Source of the DNA: Erwinia sp.
GTDB lineage: Bacteria > Pseudomonadota > Gammaproteobacteria > Enterobacterales > Enterobacteriaceae
Assembly (NCBI GenBank): GCA_964016415.1
Contig: OZ024667.1
Coordinates: forward strand, 1 to 64,000
Direction of reading: 5' to 3'
DNA: 64,000 nt
Numbering within the stretch: position 1 is the stretch's first letter; the number at the start of each line of letters is the position of its first letter. The notes beneath the pieces are model-generated. The model did not search any database and was not told where the DNA came from. It saw nothing but the letters and a program-made list of their open reading frames with translations. Below, in pieces: positions 28,421 to 35,862 of this stretch. Both the position numbers and the translations under genes were made by a program.

Positions 28421-28428
28421 AACTATTC
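28421..28428 (+). repeat. right copy of 8-bp direct repeat flanking the island
   Basis: AACTATTC, identical to 19290-19297; nuc sequence resumes immediately after it. Confidence 0.75.
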
Positions 28429-28558
28429 CCGCAGCGCGGCCGAATCTAACTCCGAGAACGCCCTGGTGGTACGTGAGGTGCCGGCGCTGGCGCAGACCTA
28501 TCTGGCGCACTGGCAGTCGCGATGGGACGGGGGCAAAGACTGGCAGTCCACATACTGA
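28429..28558 (+). pseudogene. nuc: Nuc endonuclease gene, 3' part
   Basis: This encodes RSAAESNSENALVVREVPAL to DWQSTY and a TGA stop, the C-terminal tail of the PLD-type Nuc protein whose first 142 codons end at 19297. The 130 nt fit the broken codon exactly. It lacks a start of its own. Confidence 0.9.
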
Positions 28559-28687
28559 ATTTTTTGCACTCCTCCCGCTATTCGATAAAACCAGTTCGCC
28601 AGTGGTTTTATCGGAAATAAAATAAATCCCTTAAAAAGTGAGCTGTGCTATCCTGCGAAAAAGTAATACTTTTCTGAGGATGCGGTT

Positions 28688-28942
28688 ATGCCAACTACAC
28701 AGCCTGCTACTGCTCAGCCAAAACATAAACAAACTAGAAATCGCAAGAATCCGATGAGTGATTCTGAACGACAATTATCTTATGTAGCGCGTAAGCGTGA
28801 AGCACTTAAAGAAATTAAGATTTTTGTAGAGCCAGAGCTCAAAAAAGCGTTGATGCTTATGTGTCAGGATGAGGGTGTGACTCAGGCAGATATTCTGCAG
28901 CGTTTGATTAAGCATGAGGCTGAGTTGAAAGGGAAATTATAG
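28688..28942 (+). CDS. copB: CopB/RepA2-type copy-number repressor
   Basis: This 84-aa basic protein matches the IncFII CopB pattern: an N-terminal polar segment, then RKNPMSDSERQLSYVARKRE, ALKEIKIFVEPELKKALMLM and DEGVTQADILQRLIKHEAEL. CopB represses the repA promoter as a second copy-control level besides the antisense RNA. It sits directly upstream of the antisense region and repA, as in R1/R100. Confidence 0.85.
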   Translation: MPTTQPATAQPKHKQTRNRKNPMSDSERQLSYVARKREALKEIKIFVEPELKKALMLMCQDEGVTQADILQRLIKHEAELKGKL

Positions 28943-29072
28943 TGGGTTCACGTTATTGCTAGCTGTGGCAATGAGTGATAGATTACTGATCGTTGAAGAA
29001 TTTTGGCTGGCCACGCCGCAAGGTGGCAGGAGACTGGTACTGACGTATAACTGAAGACCAGAAAAAAGAAAA

Positions 29073-29119
29073 CCCCGATAATCTTCGCTAAGTTTGGCGA
29101 CTGGAGAAGATTAACGGGG
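29073..29119 (-). ncRNA. antisense copy-control RNA hairpin (CopA/RNAI-like)
   Basis: CCCCGATAATCTTC (29073-29086) pairs with GAAGATTAACGGGG (29106-29119) with one mismatch. The loop contains TTTGGCG, the loop motif shared by IncFII, IncI/B and IncL/M antisense RNAs. On the + strand this is the repA mRNA target; on the - strand it is the main loop of the antisense RNA. Full RNA ends and its promoter are not resolved. It determines incompatibility. Confidence 0.75.
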
Positions 29120-29169
29120 CCCACTGAATCTGCATAGAAGCTGTTGCTCTATGCGGGGAGTATAGTTTT

Positions 29170-29226
29170 ATGCCTTTTAAAGGTCAACTCCCTTCGCGCA
29201 ACATAAGCGAAGGGAACGGTGTCTGA
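29170..29226 (+). CDS. 18-aa leader peptide coupled to repA
   Basis: ATG 29170 opens MPFKGQLPSRNISEGNGV, stopping at TGA 29224-29226, 8 nt past the repA GTG start at 29219. A hairpin, CCCTTCGC/GCGAAGGG (29190-29214), buries the AAGGG that serves as the repA ribosome binding site. Ribosomes reading the leader would open it. This is the tap/repY logic: antisense RNA blocks leader translation and so repA. Confidence 0.75.
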   Translation: MPFKGQLPSRNISEGNGV

Positions 29227-30286
29227 GCACATCTTTGCGATTTCTCCTACCGGAGTGTCCGCCGCTTCTGCCGGTGCTTATCGTCCTTCCCGCCGCGGCG
29301 AGTCCAACTCGCTGCGCAGGGGTCAGTCGAAGACGCACCGCAATCATCAGCCTGAATTCAACGGGAAAACCCCGCGCGGCATGGCGTCAAAGGTCGTGGC
29401 CTGCATCCGTCACCACGACTGGTGCCGCAATGCTGACCTGATTGCCCTGCGTCAGAAGGGTTACACCCCTTACAGCCGCATGTTCGACCGCACGTTTCGT
29501 CCAAAACCGATGCGCATCACCGCCCGCTCCGAGAGCCGCGAGGCCCTGAGCGCTCTGTCTCTGGTGCTGGCCGCAAACTGCGACTACAGCCCGGACAGCG
29601 AGTACATGTTCGAAATCATGCTCCCGGTTGAGGATATGGCGCGCCGCATGGGCGTGCTGCACGTTTACGAGAGCGGCCGCAAGGCTTATGACGTGCTGCT
29701 GAATGCGCTGCGCGTGCTCGAGCAGCTGGACTATGTAGTCGTTCACCGCGACCGCGATGCGGACTCCGGTCAGAACAAGCCGATGCGCATCTTCCTGACC
29801 GAATCCTTCTTTACCTCGCGCGGCATGTCCGTGGAGGACATCCGCACCTGGCTGCACCGGTACCGCCAGTGGGCGGTCGCCTCGGGCATCGCGGAGTCCC
29901 TGCGCGACAAGTACGCCCGTCACCAGCTGAAGATGGCGCGTCTCGGTATTAACATCGACGGCCATCACTCCCTGAAGAACCGCCTGAAGAAAATAAAGCG
30001 CTGGGTCGTCAGCCCCGAACTGCGCGCCGAAAAGGAGCGCGTGACTTCCGACATCGAGCGCGCGCTGGACGGCCACGCCGCGAACCTGCGCCAGTTGCGT
30101 CCGCGTAACGGATCTGACCGCTACCAGAGCGCATGGGTTCGCTGGTCATCGAGCACTGAGTGCCCTCCCTCAAAACGCTTTACGCTGGAAGCTGCCGTCA
30201 AGGCTGAGCATCCTCAGCTGCACGTGACGGACGCCGAGAAGTATTACCGCCTGCTGCTTGAGCGAGCCGGCGTCCCGCTGCCGTAA
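29219..30286 (+). CDS. repA: IncFII-like replication initiator RepA
   Basis: This 355-aa protein has an initiator-type winged-helix region (MLPVEDMARRMGVLHVYESG, ALRVLEQLDYVVVHRDRD) and a very basic C-terminal helix (HHSLKNRLKKIKRW). It is longer than R1 RepA (about 285 aa) and does not closely match it. The arrangement copB-antisense hairpin-leader-repA identifies it as the replication protein of this family. GTG 29219 is the start because it overlaps the leader stop and follows the sequestered AAGGG. It binds an origin that should lie downstream, where iterons are found. Confidence 0.85.
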   Translation: MSEHIFAISPTGVSAASAGAYRPSRRGESNSLRRGQSKTHRNHQPEFNGKTPRGMASKVVACIRHHDWCRNADLIALRQKGYTPYSRMFDRTFRPKPMRITARSESREALSALSLVLAANCDYSPDSEYMFEIMLPVEDMARRMGVLHVYESGRKAYDVLLNALRVLEQLDYVVVHRDRDADSGQNKPMRIFLTESFFTSRGMSVEDIRTWLHRYRQWAVASGIAESLRDKYARHQLKMARLGINIDGHHSLKNRLKKIKRWVVSPELRAEKERVTSDIERALDGHAANLRQLRPRNGSDRYQSAWVRWSSSTECPPSKRFTLEAAVKAEHPQLHVTDAEKYYRLLLERAGVPLP

Positions 30287-30471
30287 TATCCGCCGTACAC
30301 CCACCACGCCTCCCTCCCCGCGGCCTCCGCGCGTCGTATGCTGGTATCTCCGGATACCCGGCAGGATGCCCCCTGCGCGCAATCCGGCCAGAACCCCTCC
30401 CTGACGTCATTTTTCCGCCCGTTCTCACCTTCACCGCCAATAATATCGCCACGACAACCCCACAAACTCAC

Positions 30472-30555
30472 CATTAACTTCGAACAGCACGACAAACCCG
30501 ACACTCAACCCTCATTAACTTCGAAACCCCCTCAGCAGTTACCATTAACTTCGAA
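30472..30555 (+). repeat. three 13-bp iterons, probable replication origin region
   Basis: CATTAACTTCGAA occurs exactly three times, at 30472-30484, 30513-30525 and 30543-30555, start-to-start 41 and 30 bp. They lie about 190 bp after repA in a non-coding stretch (30287-31154), so RepA binding and origin function are likely. Confidence 0.65.
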
Positions 30556-30709
30556 CGTTACTTCTGAACAAAACATGCTTTCTAAAGAAAGAGTACCCGG
30601 AGCCTGCTGCGCAAGGCATCGGGGTAGCTCTCTTCGCTTTGCTCAGAGCAGAACACCGCGCCGGTCTGAGACCCCCCACACCACACCGGGTCAAAAAGAC
30701 AAAATAGCT

Positions 30710-30729
30710 CCCCGGGGGAACCCCCGGGG
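30710..30729. terminator. GC-only hairpin in the post-repA region
   Basis: CCCCGGGGG and CCCCCGGGG form a perfect 9-bp stem with an AA loop. It may end repA transcripts or be an origin structure. The rest of 30287-31154 shows only the iterons and no supported gene. Confidence 0.4.
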
Positions 30730-31154
30730 CAGAAACAGGGGCAAGGGTGACGCACCGCGCTCACGCCACATCAGCCCCGCTGCAAAGCCGCGCCGCCCCG
30801 GGCCGAAGGCCCGGAACAGAGTGGCTTTGATACCGGGTGTTGTAACTAACATTGTTATGGCTTTGGGAGGTATCGCTGAACCTGTCTTTTGTCTACGACC
30901 GGCAGACTTCTTCGTTGCTGTCAGGACACTGTTTAAGGGCGTCTGGCAGGGAAGGGTTGGGCTTGTAGCAACGTGAGGCCCGTAACCGGCTTCGCCGGGC
31001 TGACGGCGCCCGGTGGCATCCGTGCCGTCCTTAACCGCTTATGGCGCCTCCATGCCGCTGACGCGGCATTCAGTGCGGGCAGTCGGGTTTTCAGGTTCCC
31101 GCTTACTGTCTACAATCACTGCAACGCACTCTGATTAACCGAAAGGACGAACGA

Positions 31155-31424
31155 ATGGATAACGGAAACCTCAACGCCAGCCACCTCGCCTGGTGCGGAC
31201 TGGTGGCCCTGCAGAACGCCCGCGCTGACGGGCAGGTAAGCTCGCCGGCGCAGGAAAACCTGTTTCTGGTGAGGTGGCTGGCGCTGGCGGAAAAACAGCG
31301 CAGGTTCAGCAGGGAGGTGGCGGGAGACATCAGCTGGCTGCTGAAGGAGGGAAGAGGAAAGGGCGTGCACGCCGACCTGCCCGGCAAGCTGAACTACCTC
31401 TGGCGCGCCTGCAGCATGCGCTGA
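31155..31424 (+). CDS. conserved plasmid protein of unknown function, 89 aa
   Basis: This small soluble protein has the core SHLAWCGLVALQNARADGQV, SPAQENLFLVRWLALAEKQR, RFSREVAGDISWLLKEG. A diverged, truncated homologue is encoded at 62619-62863 (SPAQENLFILRWLAAALKQW), which shows the family is real and was present twice. AAAGGA precedes ATG 31155. A second gene follows almost immediately. The function is unknown. Confidence 0.65.
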   Translation: MDNGNLNASHLAWCGLVALQNARADGQVSSPAQENLFLVRWLALAEKQRRFSREVAGDISWLLKEGRGKGVHADLPGKLNYLWRACSMR

Positions 31425-31435
31425 ACGCGGTGAGG

Positions 31436-31720
31436 ATGACGGGATGGGTGTACATGGTCCTGTCGGAGAAGGAGTGGAGCGGGCGCAACAGGGTACGCCT
31501 GAATCCCGCGGTGTCGGGAATCTACATTAACAGGGCAGCCCTGGACAGCGGGTTTGATGATGAGGGAAAGCAGCGTTACCCGCTTCCCGCGCGCATCAGC
31601 GGGAACCTCACAGGGCTGGACGTGCTGCTGAAGCGTTCGGGCTGGTGCCGTGAGCCGGTGAACGGTGATGACCCGATGCTCCACAATCTGCTGGCCCGTT
31701 ACGGGGGCGAGCATTTATGA
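31436..31720 (+). CDS. conserved plasmid protein of unknown function, about 94 aa
   Basis: The frame encodes MTGWVYMVLSEKEWSGRNRV, then LDSGFDDEGKQRYPLPARIS and GLDVLLKRSGWCREPVN, ending at TGA 31718-31720. GGTGAGG abuts ATG 31436; ATG 31454 is an alternative with better spacing. A partial second copy of its 3' half occurs at 46055-46206, so the gene has been duplicated or transferred more than once. It probably forms a unit with 31155-31424. Confidence 0.6.
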   Translation: MTGWVYMVLSEKEWSGRNRVRLNPAVSGIYINRAALDSGFDDEGKQRYPLPARISGNLTGLDVLLKRSGWCREPVNGDDPMLHNLLARYGGEHL

Positions 31721-31950
31721 TTTTTATCTGCACTGCATGATTCTGATGCGGCGTCTCGTATCAACCTCAATCCTGTTTAAATCGCGCGGTAAGAAGCGAA
31801 AACGCAGGATGCCCCTGATGCACGGGGCTGGAGAATGATTAATCTGTTGCGGGATACCGGCGGGGAGATATAAAATGTGTTTCCGGCCAGCGGTAACTTT
31901 ATTGTTTGCGTACCGTCTGGCCGGATTTCCCTGGTGTTGGCCGTTTTGGC

Positions 31951-31978
31951 ACCTGGCCGCTAGGCCAGGTTTTTTTTT
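31951..31978 (+). terminator. strong intrinsic terminator
   Basis: ACCTGGCC and GGCCAGGT form a perfect 8-bp stem with a 4-nt loop, followed by eight more T residues. It lies 230 nt after the last rightward gene, with no supported ORF between, so it could end that transcript or an unannotated small RNA starting in 31740-31900. Confidence 0.85.
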
Positions 31979-32046
31979 GCTCCAACAGCTTACAATAATA
32001 GTAACTGACATAAGATTATTTGTAATTTGTGCTTAAGGTCGGAGGC

Positions 32047-32066
32047 AGCTAAACTTTAGTACAGGT
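32047..32066 (+). promoter_or_regulatory. lux-box-like site upstream of the esaR homologue
   Basis: The right half TAGTACAGGT (32057-32066) is perfect against the esa/lux-box consensus, and the left half AGCTAAACTT matches 6 of 10 positions. It lies 40 nt upstream of the regulator start at 32106, where EsaR-type autorepression would act. Confidence 0.6.
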
Positions 32067-32105
32067 TTGACCTCCTGCCAGCCTGAGAATTCGTCCGGAG
32101 CATTA

Positions 32106-32855
32106 ATGTTTGCCTTTTTTTCTGAAAATAATACGGCCACCGACACGTTGCAGGCTTACATTGCCAGAAAACTTCTTCCCCACGGCTCGCCGGACTACGC
32201 ATATACCGTAGTCAGTAAGAAAAACCCTTCAGAAGCTCTTATTTTTTCCAGTTACCCTGAGGAATGGGTACGGCTTTACCGTGCCAATAATTTCCAGCTG
32301 ACAGATCCGGTTATCCTCTCGGCCTTCAAACGAGCCTCTCCTTTTGCGTGGGACGAAAACATCACGCTGATGTCAGACCTCCGATTTACAAAAATATTTT
32401 CGCTTTCCCGTCAGTACAACATCGTCAACGGCTTCACATTTGTGCTGCACGACCATATGAACAATCTTGCTTCGCTCTCGCTCATTATTAGCGGAAGTGG
32501 CCATCCGGCGCTGGAAAAGCGGATTTCAGCAGAACAGGCTTCCTTCCAGATGCTGCTCATCGATTTTAATGAACAGATGTACCGGCTTGCCGGGGCGCGG
32601 GAAGGAAAGCAAAGCGAAGCGGGATGCAGCAATAGTGGAGCCATCTTTACCCTGAGGGAGAACGAAGTGCTCTACTGGGCCAGCATGGGTAAAACTTATG
32701 CGGAAACGGCAGAGATTGCCGGTATATCCGTCAGTACGGTTAAGTTTCATATCAGGAACGTGGTTGTCAAACTGGGGGTCAGTAACGCCCGTCAGGCAAT
32801 TCGTCTGGGCGTGGAGCTTGACCTTATCAGGCCGGCAGCCTCAGCGGCCAGGTAG
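32106..32855 (+). CDS. esaR: EsaR-type LuxR quorum-sensing regulator
   Basis: The protein is 249 aa, the same length as P. stewartii EsaR. The AHL-binding domain carries the conserved residues: W54 in PEEWVRLY, Y58, D67 in LTDPVIL and W82 in FAWDEN. The DNA-binding HTH is LRENEVLYWASMGKTYAE, then GISVSTVKFHIRNVVVKLG. EsaR-type regulators bind DNA without signal and release it when 3-oxo-C6-homoserine lactone accumulates. ATG 32106 follows CGGAG. It converges on the synthase gene with a 29-nt 3' overlap. The symbol denotes the family; pagR/eanR names are used in other Pantoea. Confidence 0.9.
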   Translation: MFAFFSENNTATDTLQAYIARKLLPHGSPDYAYTVVSKKNPSEALIFSSYPEEWVRLYRANNFQLTDPVILSAFKRASPFAWDENITLMSDLRFTKIFSLSRQYNIVNGFTFVLHDHMNNLASLSLIISGSGHPALEKRISAEQASFQMLLIDFNEQMYRLAGAREGKQSEAGCSNSGAIFTLRENEVLYWASMGKTYAETAEIAGISVSTVKFHIRNVVVKLGVSNARQAIRLGVELDLIRPAASAAR

Positions 32856-33459
32856 TCAGTTCAGATGCCCGGATGCTCATGCGGCTGCTGAGTAGTTCAG
32901 CAAACCGGTTCTGATCCTGTTCGCCCGCGGGCAGGGAAAGCAGGTAAATTCGCTCTGTTCCGGTCAGATAAGCTTCTTTTAATACCGAAATCTGCCAGCC
33001 TGAGCGAAGCAGGATCCTGCACATCGCCCGGCTGACTATCGTATGGATGCAGGGGTAGCCATTCTTCCGCGCCCAGTTAATCATGGCGAGAAACAGTAGC
33101 TGACTTACAGGATAGTCTTTGCCCAGAAGCGCGCGCGCGCGCGGCTTGTCCACGAAGAAGCGGCTTGACTCCGTGCCGTCAGCGGGCAGAGTAACCGCGC
33201 TGAAGCAGCCGTGGAATGTGTGCGTGATCATATTCGGCTGGCAGAGTGCCACAAACCGCACGCTGCATATCAGCCGTCCTTTACAGACCCCCAGGATATA
33301 GCGCATCCCCGGTCCGTCAAACTCGTCCGATTCCATCCCCTGACTGCAGACTACGTCCCAGCCCAGACGATCGCTGAAGGTCTGTTTACGCAGGCTGTAC
33401 AGCTCCGCGGCCCGGGTGGTCTTCAAATCTTCAAAGCTCACATCAAAAAATTCCAGCAT
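32827..33459 (-). CDS. esaI: EsaI-type acyl-homoserine lactone synthase
   Basis: The 210-aa protein has every LuxI catalytic residue at EsaI positions: R24 and W34 in RKQTFSDRLGW, D45 and D48 in ESDEFD, R68 in SVRFV, E97 and R100 in ESSRF. T140 (HTIVS) is the residue linked to preference for 3-oxo acyl chains in EsaI, so 3-oxo-C6-HSL is the predicted product. It is transcribed toward the regulator gene, the classic esaI/esaR arrangement. Synthesis uses S-adenosylmethionine and acyl-ACP in the cytoplasm. Confidence 0.92.
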   Translation of the reverse strand: MLEFFDVSFEDLKTTRAAELYSLRKQTFSDRLGWDVVCSQGMESDEFDGPGMRYILGVCKGRLICSVRFVALCQPNMITHTFHGCFSAVTLPADGTESSRFFVDKPRARALLGKDYPVSQLLFLAMINWARKNGYPCIHTIVSRAMCRILLRSGWQISVLKEAYLTGTERIYLLSLPAGEQDQNRFAELLSSRMSIRASELTTWPLRLPA

Positions 33460-34086
33460 TCCCTACTCCATAAAAAAGCGGCGACAGGCCGCACCTGGTA
33501 TGATTTTAATGTTTTGATAACTCCTTTTCATGGATTTTATCTCCCCCCATCCCGGGTGCTGTCAGAGCAATTGAACTGGTAAGGTGAGCATTTCACTTCT
33601 GGTCATGTGGCCAGTATCAACGTAAGCGTCACATCCGGCCTGTAATTACCCACTTTTTCTCTCGCAGGCACATAACCGGGCTGAAAATCTGTAAGACGCC
33701 GTAATCCCTTCGATATCACTGACTCGTATGGCTCAACTCAGCACAAGTGGCTATCGCTTTTCAATTTATCGCGTATGCCTGTTGCATTCAGGTTATCCTG
33801 ATTAGACAAAATCCCCTGAAAATACCGTATAGCGCGGAACTACATCCTACTGTTATAAGGTAAGATTGTCCGAAAACTAGACTTTCCGTACAAATGTCCT
33901 CTGTATTCAAGCTGGCCCCTGATACAACAATGGACCGCTGGAAAGGCTGGGTCATCTCCCACCGGGAGAAGCAGGACAGCCCTGTTATGCTTCCATCGTT
34001 AATAAGGATCCGGCAGCTGAGTTCACAGGAAAAATATTCCCCCGGAAAACCAGGATGGTTCAGTGATGCCAGACCAGTGAGGGACG
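33460..34086. other. intergenic region with no supported gene
   Basis: Open frames of about 70-105 codons exist on both strands near 33788-34115 but overlap each other, lack good ribosome binding sites and show no recognisable features. The first 100 bp should contain the esaI promoter. I see no clear second lux box. Confidence 0.4.
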
Positions 34087-34632
34087 CTACGCTCCAGCTA
34101 AATGACATGAATTGAGTATTTTGGGTGAGAGCAGGTGTGACAGCTTTTTCACACTGAGCTTTCTGGCCGAGGCGGCACGATGAGTAAAAACAGTTTTTTT
34201 ACTAATCCCCATGACAAGAGCTTGTTTCTCCGCGCTCATACCTTCTAAGGCGCTTTGTAGAGAAATATATTCCATATCTGTCAGATGAGTAATGCCTTCA
34301 TCGTATTCCCGTCCGCTTAATTTTCCACTCCAGAGGAAATCTCCAAGCACTCCGTAAAACTCTGTGATATGGCAGATATCTATCATTCGATTGTTTCGCA
34401 GCTGAAAATACCGTGCCAGGGGAAAGAATCTTGTGTCGGAAACAATGAGTACCCTCGATTCATTCCAGCTTTCAAGCCAGCTGGCAGAAACCACCTTTCT
34501 TACGGACCAGGGTGCCATGCACACAACCAGGAGGGATTCTTTTCTTCGCCTGAACTGAAATCCTGCATCGCACAATGCAGATATACCTGTATTGAAGTAA
34601 TTATTACTGGAGGGATAAGTCTGGATTTTCAC
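34087..34632 (-). CDS. LuxR/FixJ-type HTH regulator beside the fimbrial operon
   Basis: In this 181-aa protein the C-terminal HTH is readable: LTDMEYISLQSALEGMSAEK, then MGISKKTVFTHRAASARKL. The N-terminal part (SLLVVCMAPWSVRKVV, RVLIVSDTRFFPLARYF) resembles a receiver-like fold without the phosphorylation aspartates, as in fimbrial or capsule regulators such as BglJ/RcsA. It is divergent from the fimbrial operon, with 640 bp between, so it is the likely local regulator. Confidence 0.7.
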   Translation of the reverse strand: MKIQTYPSSNNYFNTGISALCDAGFQFRRRKESLLVVCMAPWSVRKVVSASWLESWNESRVLIVSDTRFFPLARYFQLRNNRMIDICHITEFYGVLGDFLWSGKLSGREYDEGITHLTDMEYISLQSALEGMSAEKQALVMGISKKTVFTHRAASARKLSVKKLSHLLSPKILNSCHLAGA

Positions 34633-34704
34633 TTGGGAAGCACCTCAATCTGAAAGCTTTACAATAGGATTTGACTGAAAGTCGTGACCGATCATTCAAG
34701 TCCT

Positions 34705-34739
34705 CTTGATAGTCAGGGTCTATCAAGAAGTAATTCTTG
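34705..34739. promoter_or_regulatory. overlapping palindromes between regulator and fimbrial operon
   Basis: CTTGATAG/CTATCAAG (34705-34727) and CAAGAA/TTCTTG (34724-34739) overlap by sharing CAAG, and further GATC-containing half-sites flank them. Located 73 nt upstream of the regulator start, they look like operators. The rest of the 34633-35273 gap holds only a terminator. Confidence 0.45.
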
Positions 34740-34986
34740 ATCGACAATCCCGATCATAATAGTTGATTCAGTGTCAGAGTTCTCTTAGAATTACGCTCTG
34801 ACTGTTGCTGTGGGTCTACCGGCAGACCCAAAAACATCAGACGAAACTAAAGAGATTTCACTGAACACCGGCAGTTTGAAGTGGCCGTAGAAACTTCTTA
34901 ATCAATCGGACATCAATTAATTTGAGAGAATGTTGACCTTTAGGAGGCATTAATTTTGTGAATTAGCGGAGGTGGCAGGAACATTT

Positions 34987-35018
34987 AAAAAACACACCTG
35001 CGTCCCGACGTGTGTTTT
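34987..35018. terminator. bidirectional-looking intrinsic terminator
   Basis: An A-rich stem AAAACACAC pairs with GTGTGTTTT (35010-35018), with A residues on one side and T residues on the other. It sits upstream of the fimbrial operon and could insulate it or act in attenuation. Confidence 0.5.
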
Positions 35019-35273
35019 ATCCTGGGGTCTGTCGACAGTTCCGCCCGCACTGATATACCGCCGGATTTTTCTGTGAATGAACAGGACCAGTACATATGCC
35101 GTCTCACGCAGGCGTGCATTTTTTTTGCACATGTATGCCGGGTTTTTCTGGCCTTTTTAAATTAACTTTCCTTCTTTTTCCCGGAACTCTTTTTTGAAAT
35201 TTAGCTGAAATCCATTTCCAGCTAATCGTAGTAGTTATACCAGGTGTTTTTAACTTCATATAAGGAATGTAAG

Positions 35274-35819
35274 ATGCGTAAGTCCCTTTTTATACTGACT
35301 CCCCTGTTTGCCACACTACTGGCCGCGAGCAGCCTGACCCAGGCCGCTTCAAACGGACAAATAACCATAAGTGGTAGTGTCGTGGACGTGACCTGCGATG
35401 TTTCCGTCCCTGCGAGCCTTAATCTGGGAAACTTTGCCAAGTCGGCATTCACCACTGTGGCAACACCGGTAAATGGAAGCACTCAGTCCTTTAACATTGA
35501 ACTCAGTAACTGCGGTTCGCCGTCTGCGAACGGTAAAGCGAGCGTGATCATGAGCGGTAACACGTTGCCAGGGAACCCCACTATTTTCAACGCTAAAGAC
35601 GGTACTGCTGGCGTCATGATCAGTACTGATTTAGCACCCACAACCTATCTGACCTCTGATACAAAAATTCAGGTGGCAACGGCTCCTGCAACAAGTCCGT
35701 CTCCCGCTGCTTTTAATAACAAAACGCTGAAACTCTGGGCTGGTCTTGCCGCCACCAAGACCAACCCCGAAACTGGCGTGGTCAACGCACCTGTCACGTT
35801 TAGCTTTTTCTATAACTGA
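35274..35819 (+). CDS. major fimbrial subunit
   Basis: The 181-aa protein has a signal peptide (SLFILTPLFATLLAASSLTQ, cleavage after AA) and a classical pilin domain with the donor-strand/beta-sandwich pattern. It has two cysteines (VTCDVSV and LSNCGS), a serine/threonine-rich body and the C-terminal beta-strand VTFSFFYN with penultimate Tyr for chaperone binding. AAGGA precedes ATG 35274. As the first gene and the only one with an independent upstream region, it is probably the major subunit. Confidence 0.85.
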   Translation: MRKSLFILTPLFATLLAASSLTQAASNGQITISGSVVDVTCDVSVPASLNLGNFAKSAFTTVATPVNGSTQSFNIELSNCGSPSANGKASVIMSGNTLPGNPTIFNAKDGTAGVMISTDLAPTTYLTSDTKIQVATAPATSPSPAAFNNKTLKLWAGLAATKTNPETGVVNAPVTFSFFYN

Positions 35820-35862
35820 CACATTCTGCGGGCCTTATGCCCGCATTTTCCGGAGCTTCCCG

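Larger units (their letters stand above)
19298..28428. mobile_element. GInt-like island with three tyrosine recombinases
   Basis: This insertion splits nuc and carries, in one direction, a DUF1460 lipoprotein gene and then three tyrosine recombinase genes plus a small HTH/coiled-coil gene with overlapping ends. That is the ginABCD plan of GInt islands (genomic islands with three integrases), in which four genes are needed for recombination. Without the internal IS66-family element and its duplicated 8 bp it is about 6.7 kb. Attribution to GInts rests on gene order and protein type, not on alignment; recombinase-in-trio (RIT) elements and Tn554 relatives are alternatives. With ginC interrupted, excision is probably blocked. 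19298-19601 holds no supported gene. Confidence 0.75.

Noticed and set aside
30472..30555. CRISPR-like array
   Set aside because: Only three 13-bp repeats with unequal short spacers, next to repA; iterons fit better. No cas genes or other arrays were seen in the window.
33788..34115. Opposing open frames of 106 and 73 codons
   Set aside because: They are mutually overlapping, without ribosome binding sites or motifs. Neither is preferred over non-coding.
34811..34830. TGGGTCT/AGACCCA hairpin as a terminator
   Set aside because: It is followed by A residues on the + strand and preceded by the T-run on the - strand, so it has the wrong polarity for intrinsic termination in either direction.
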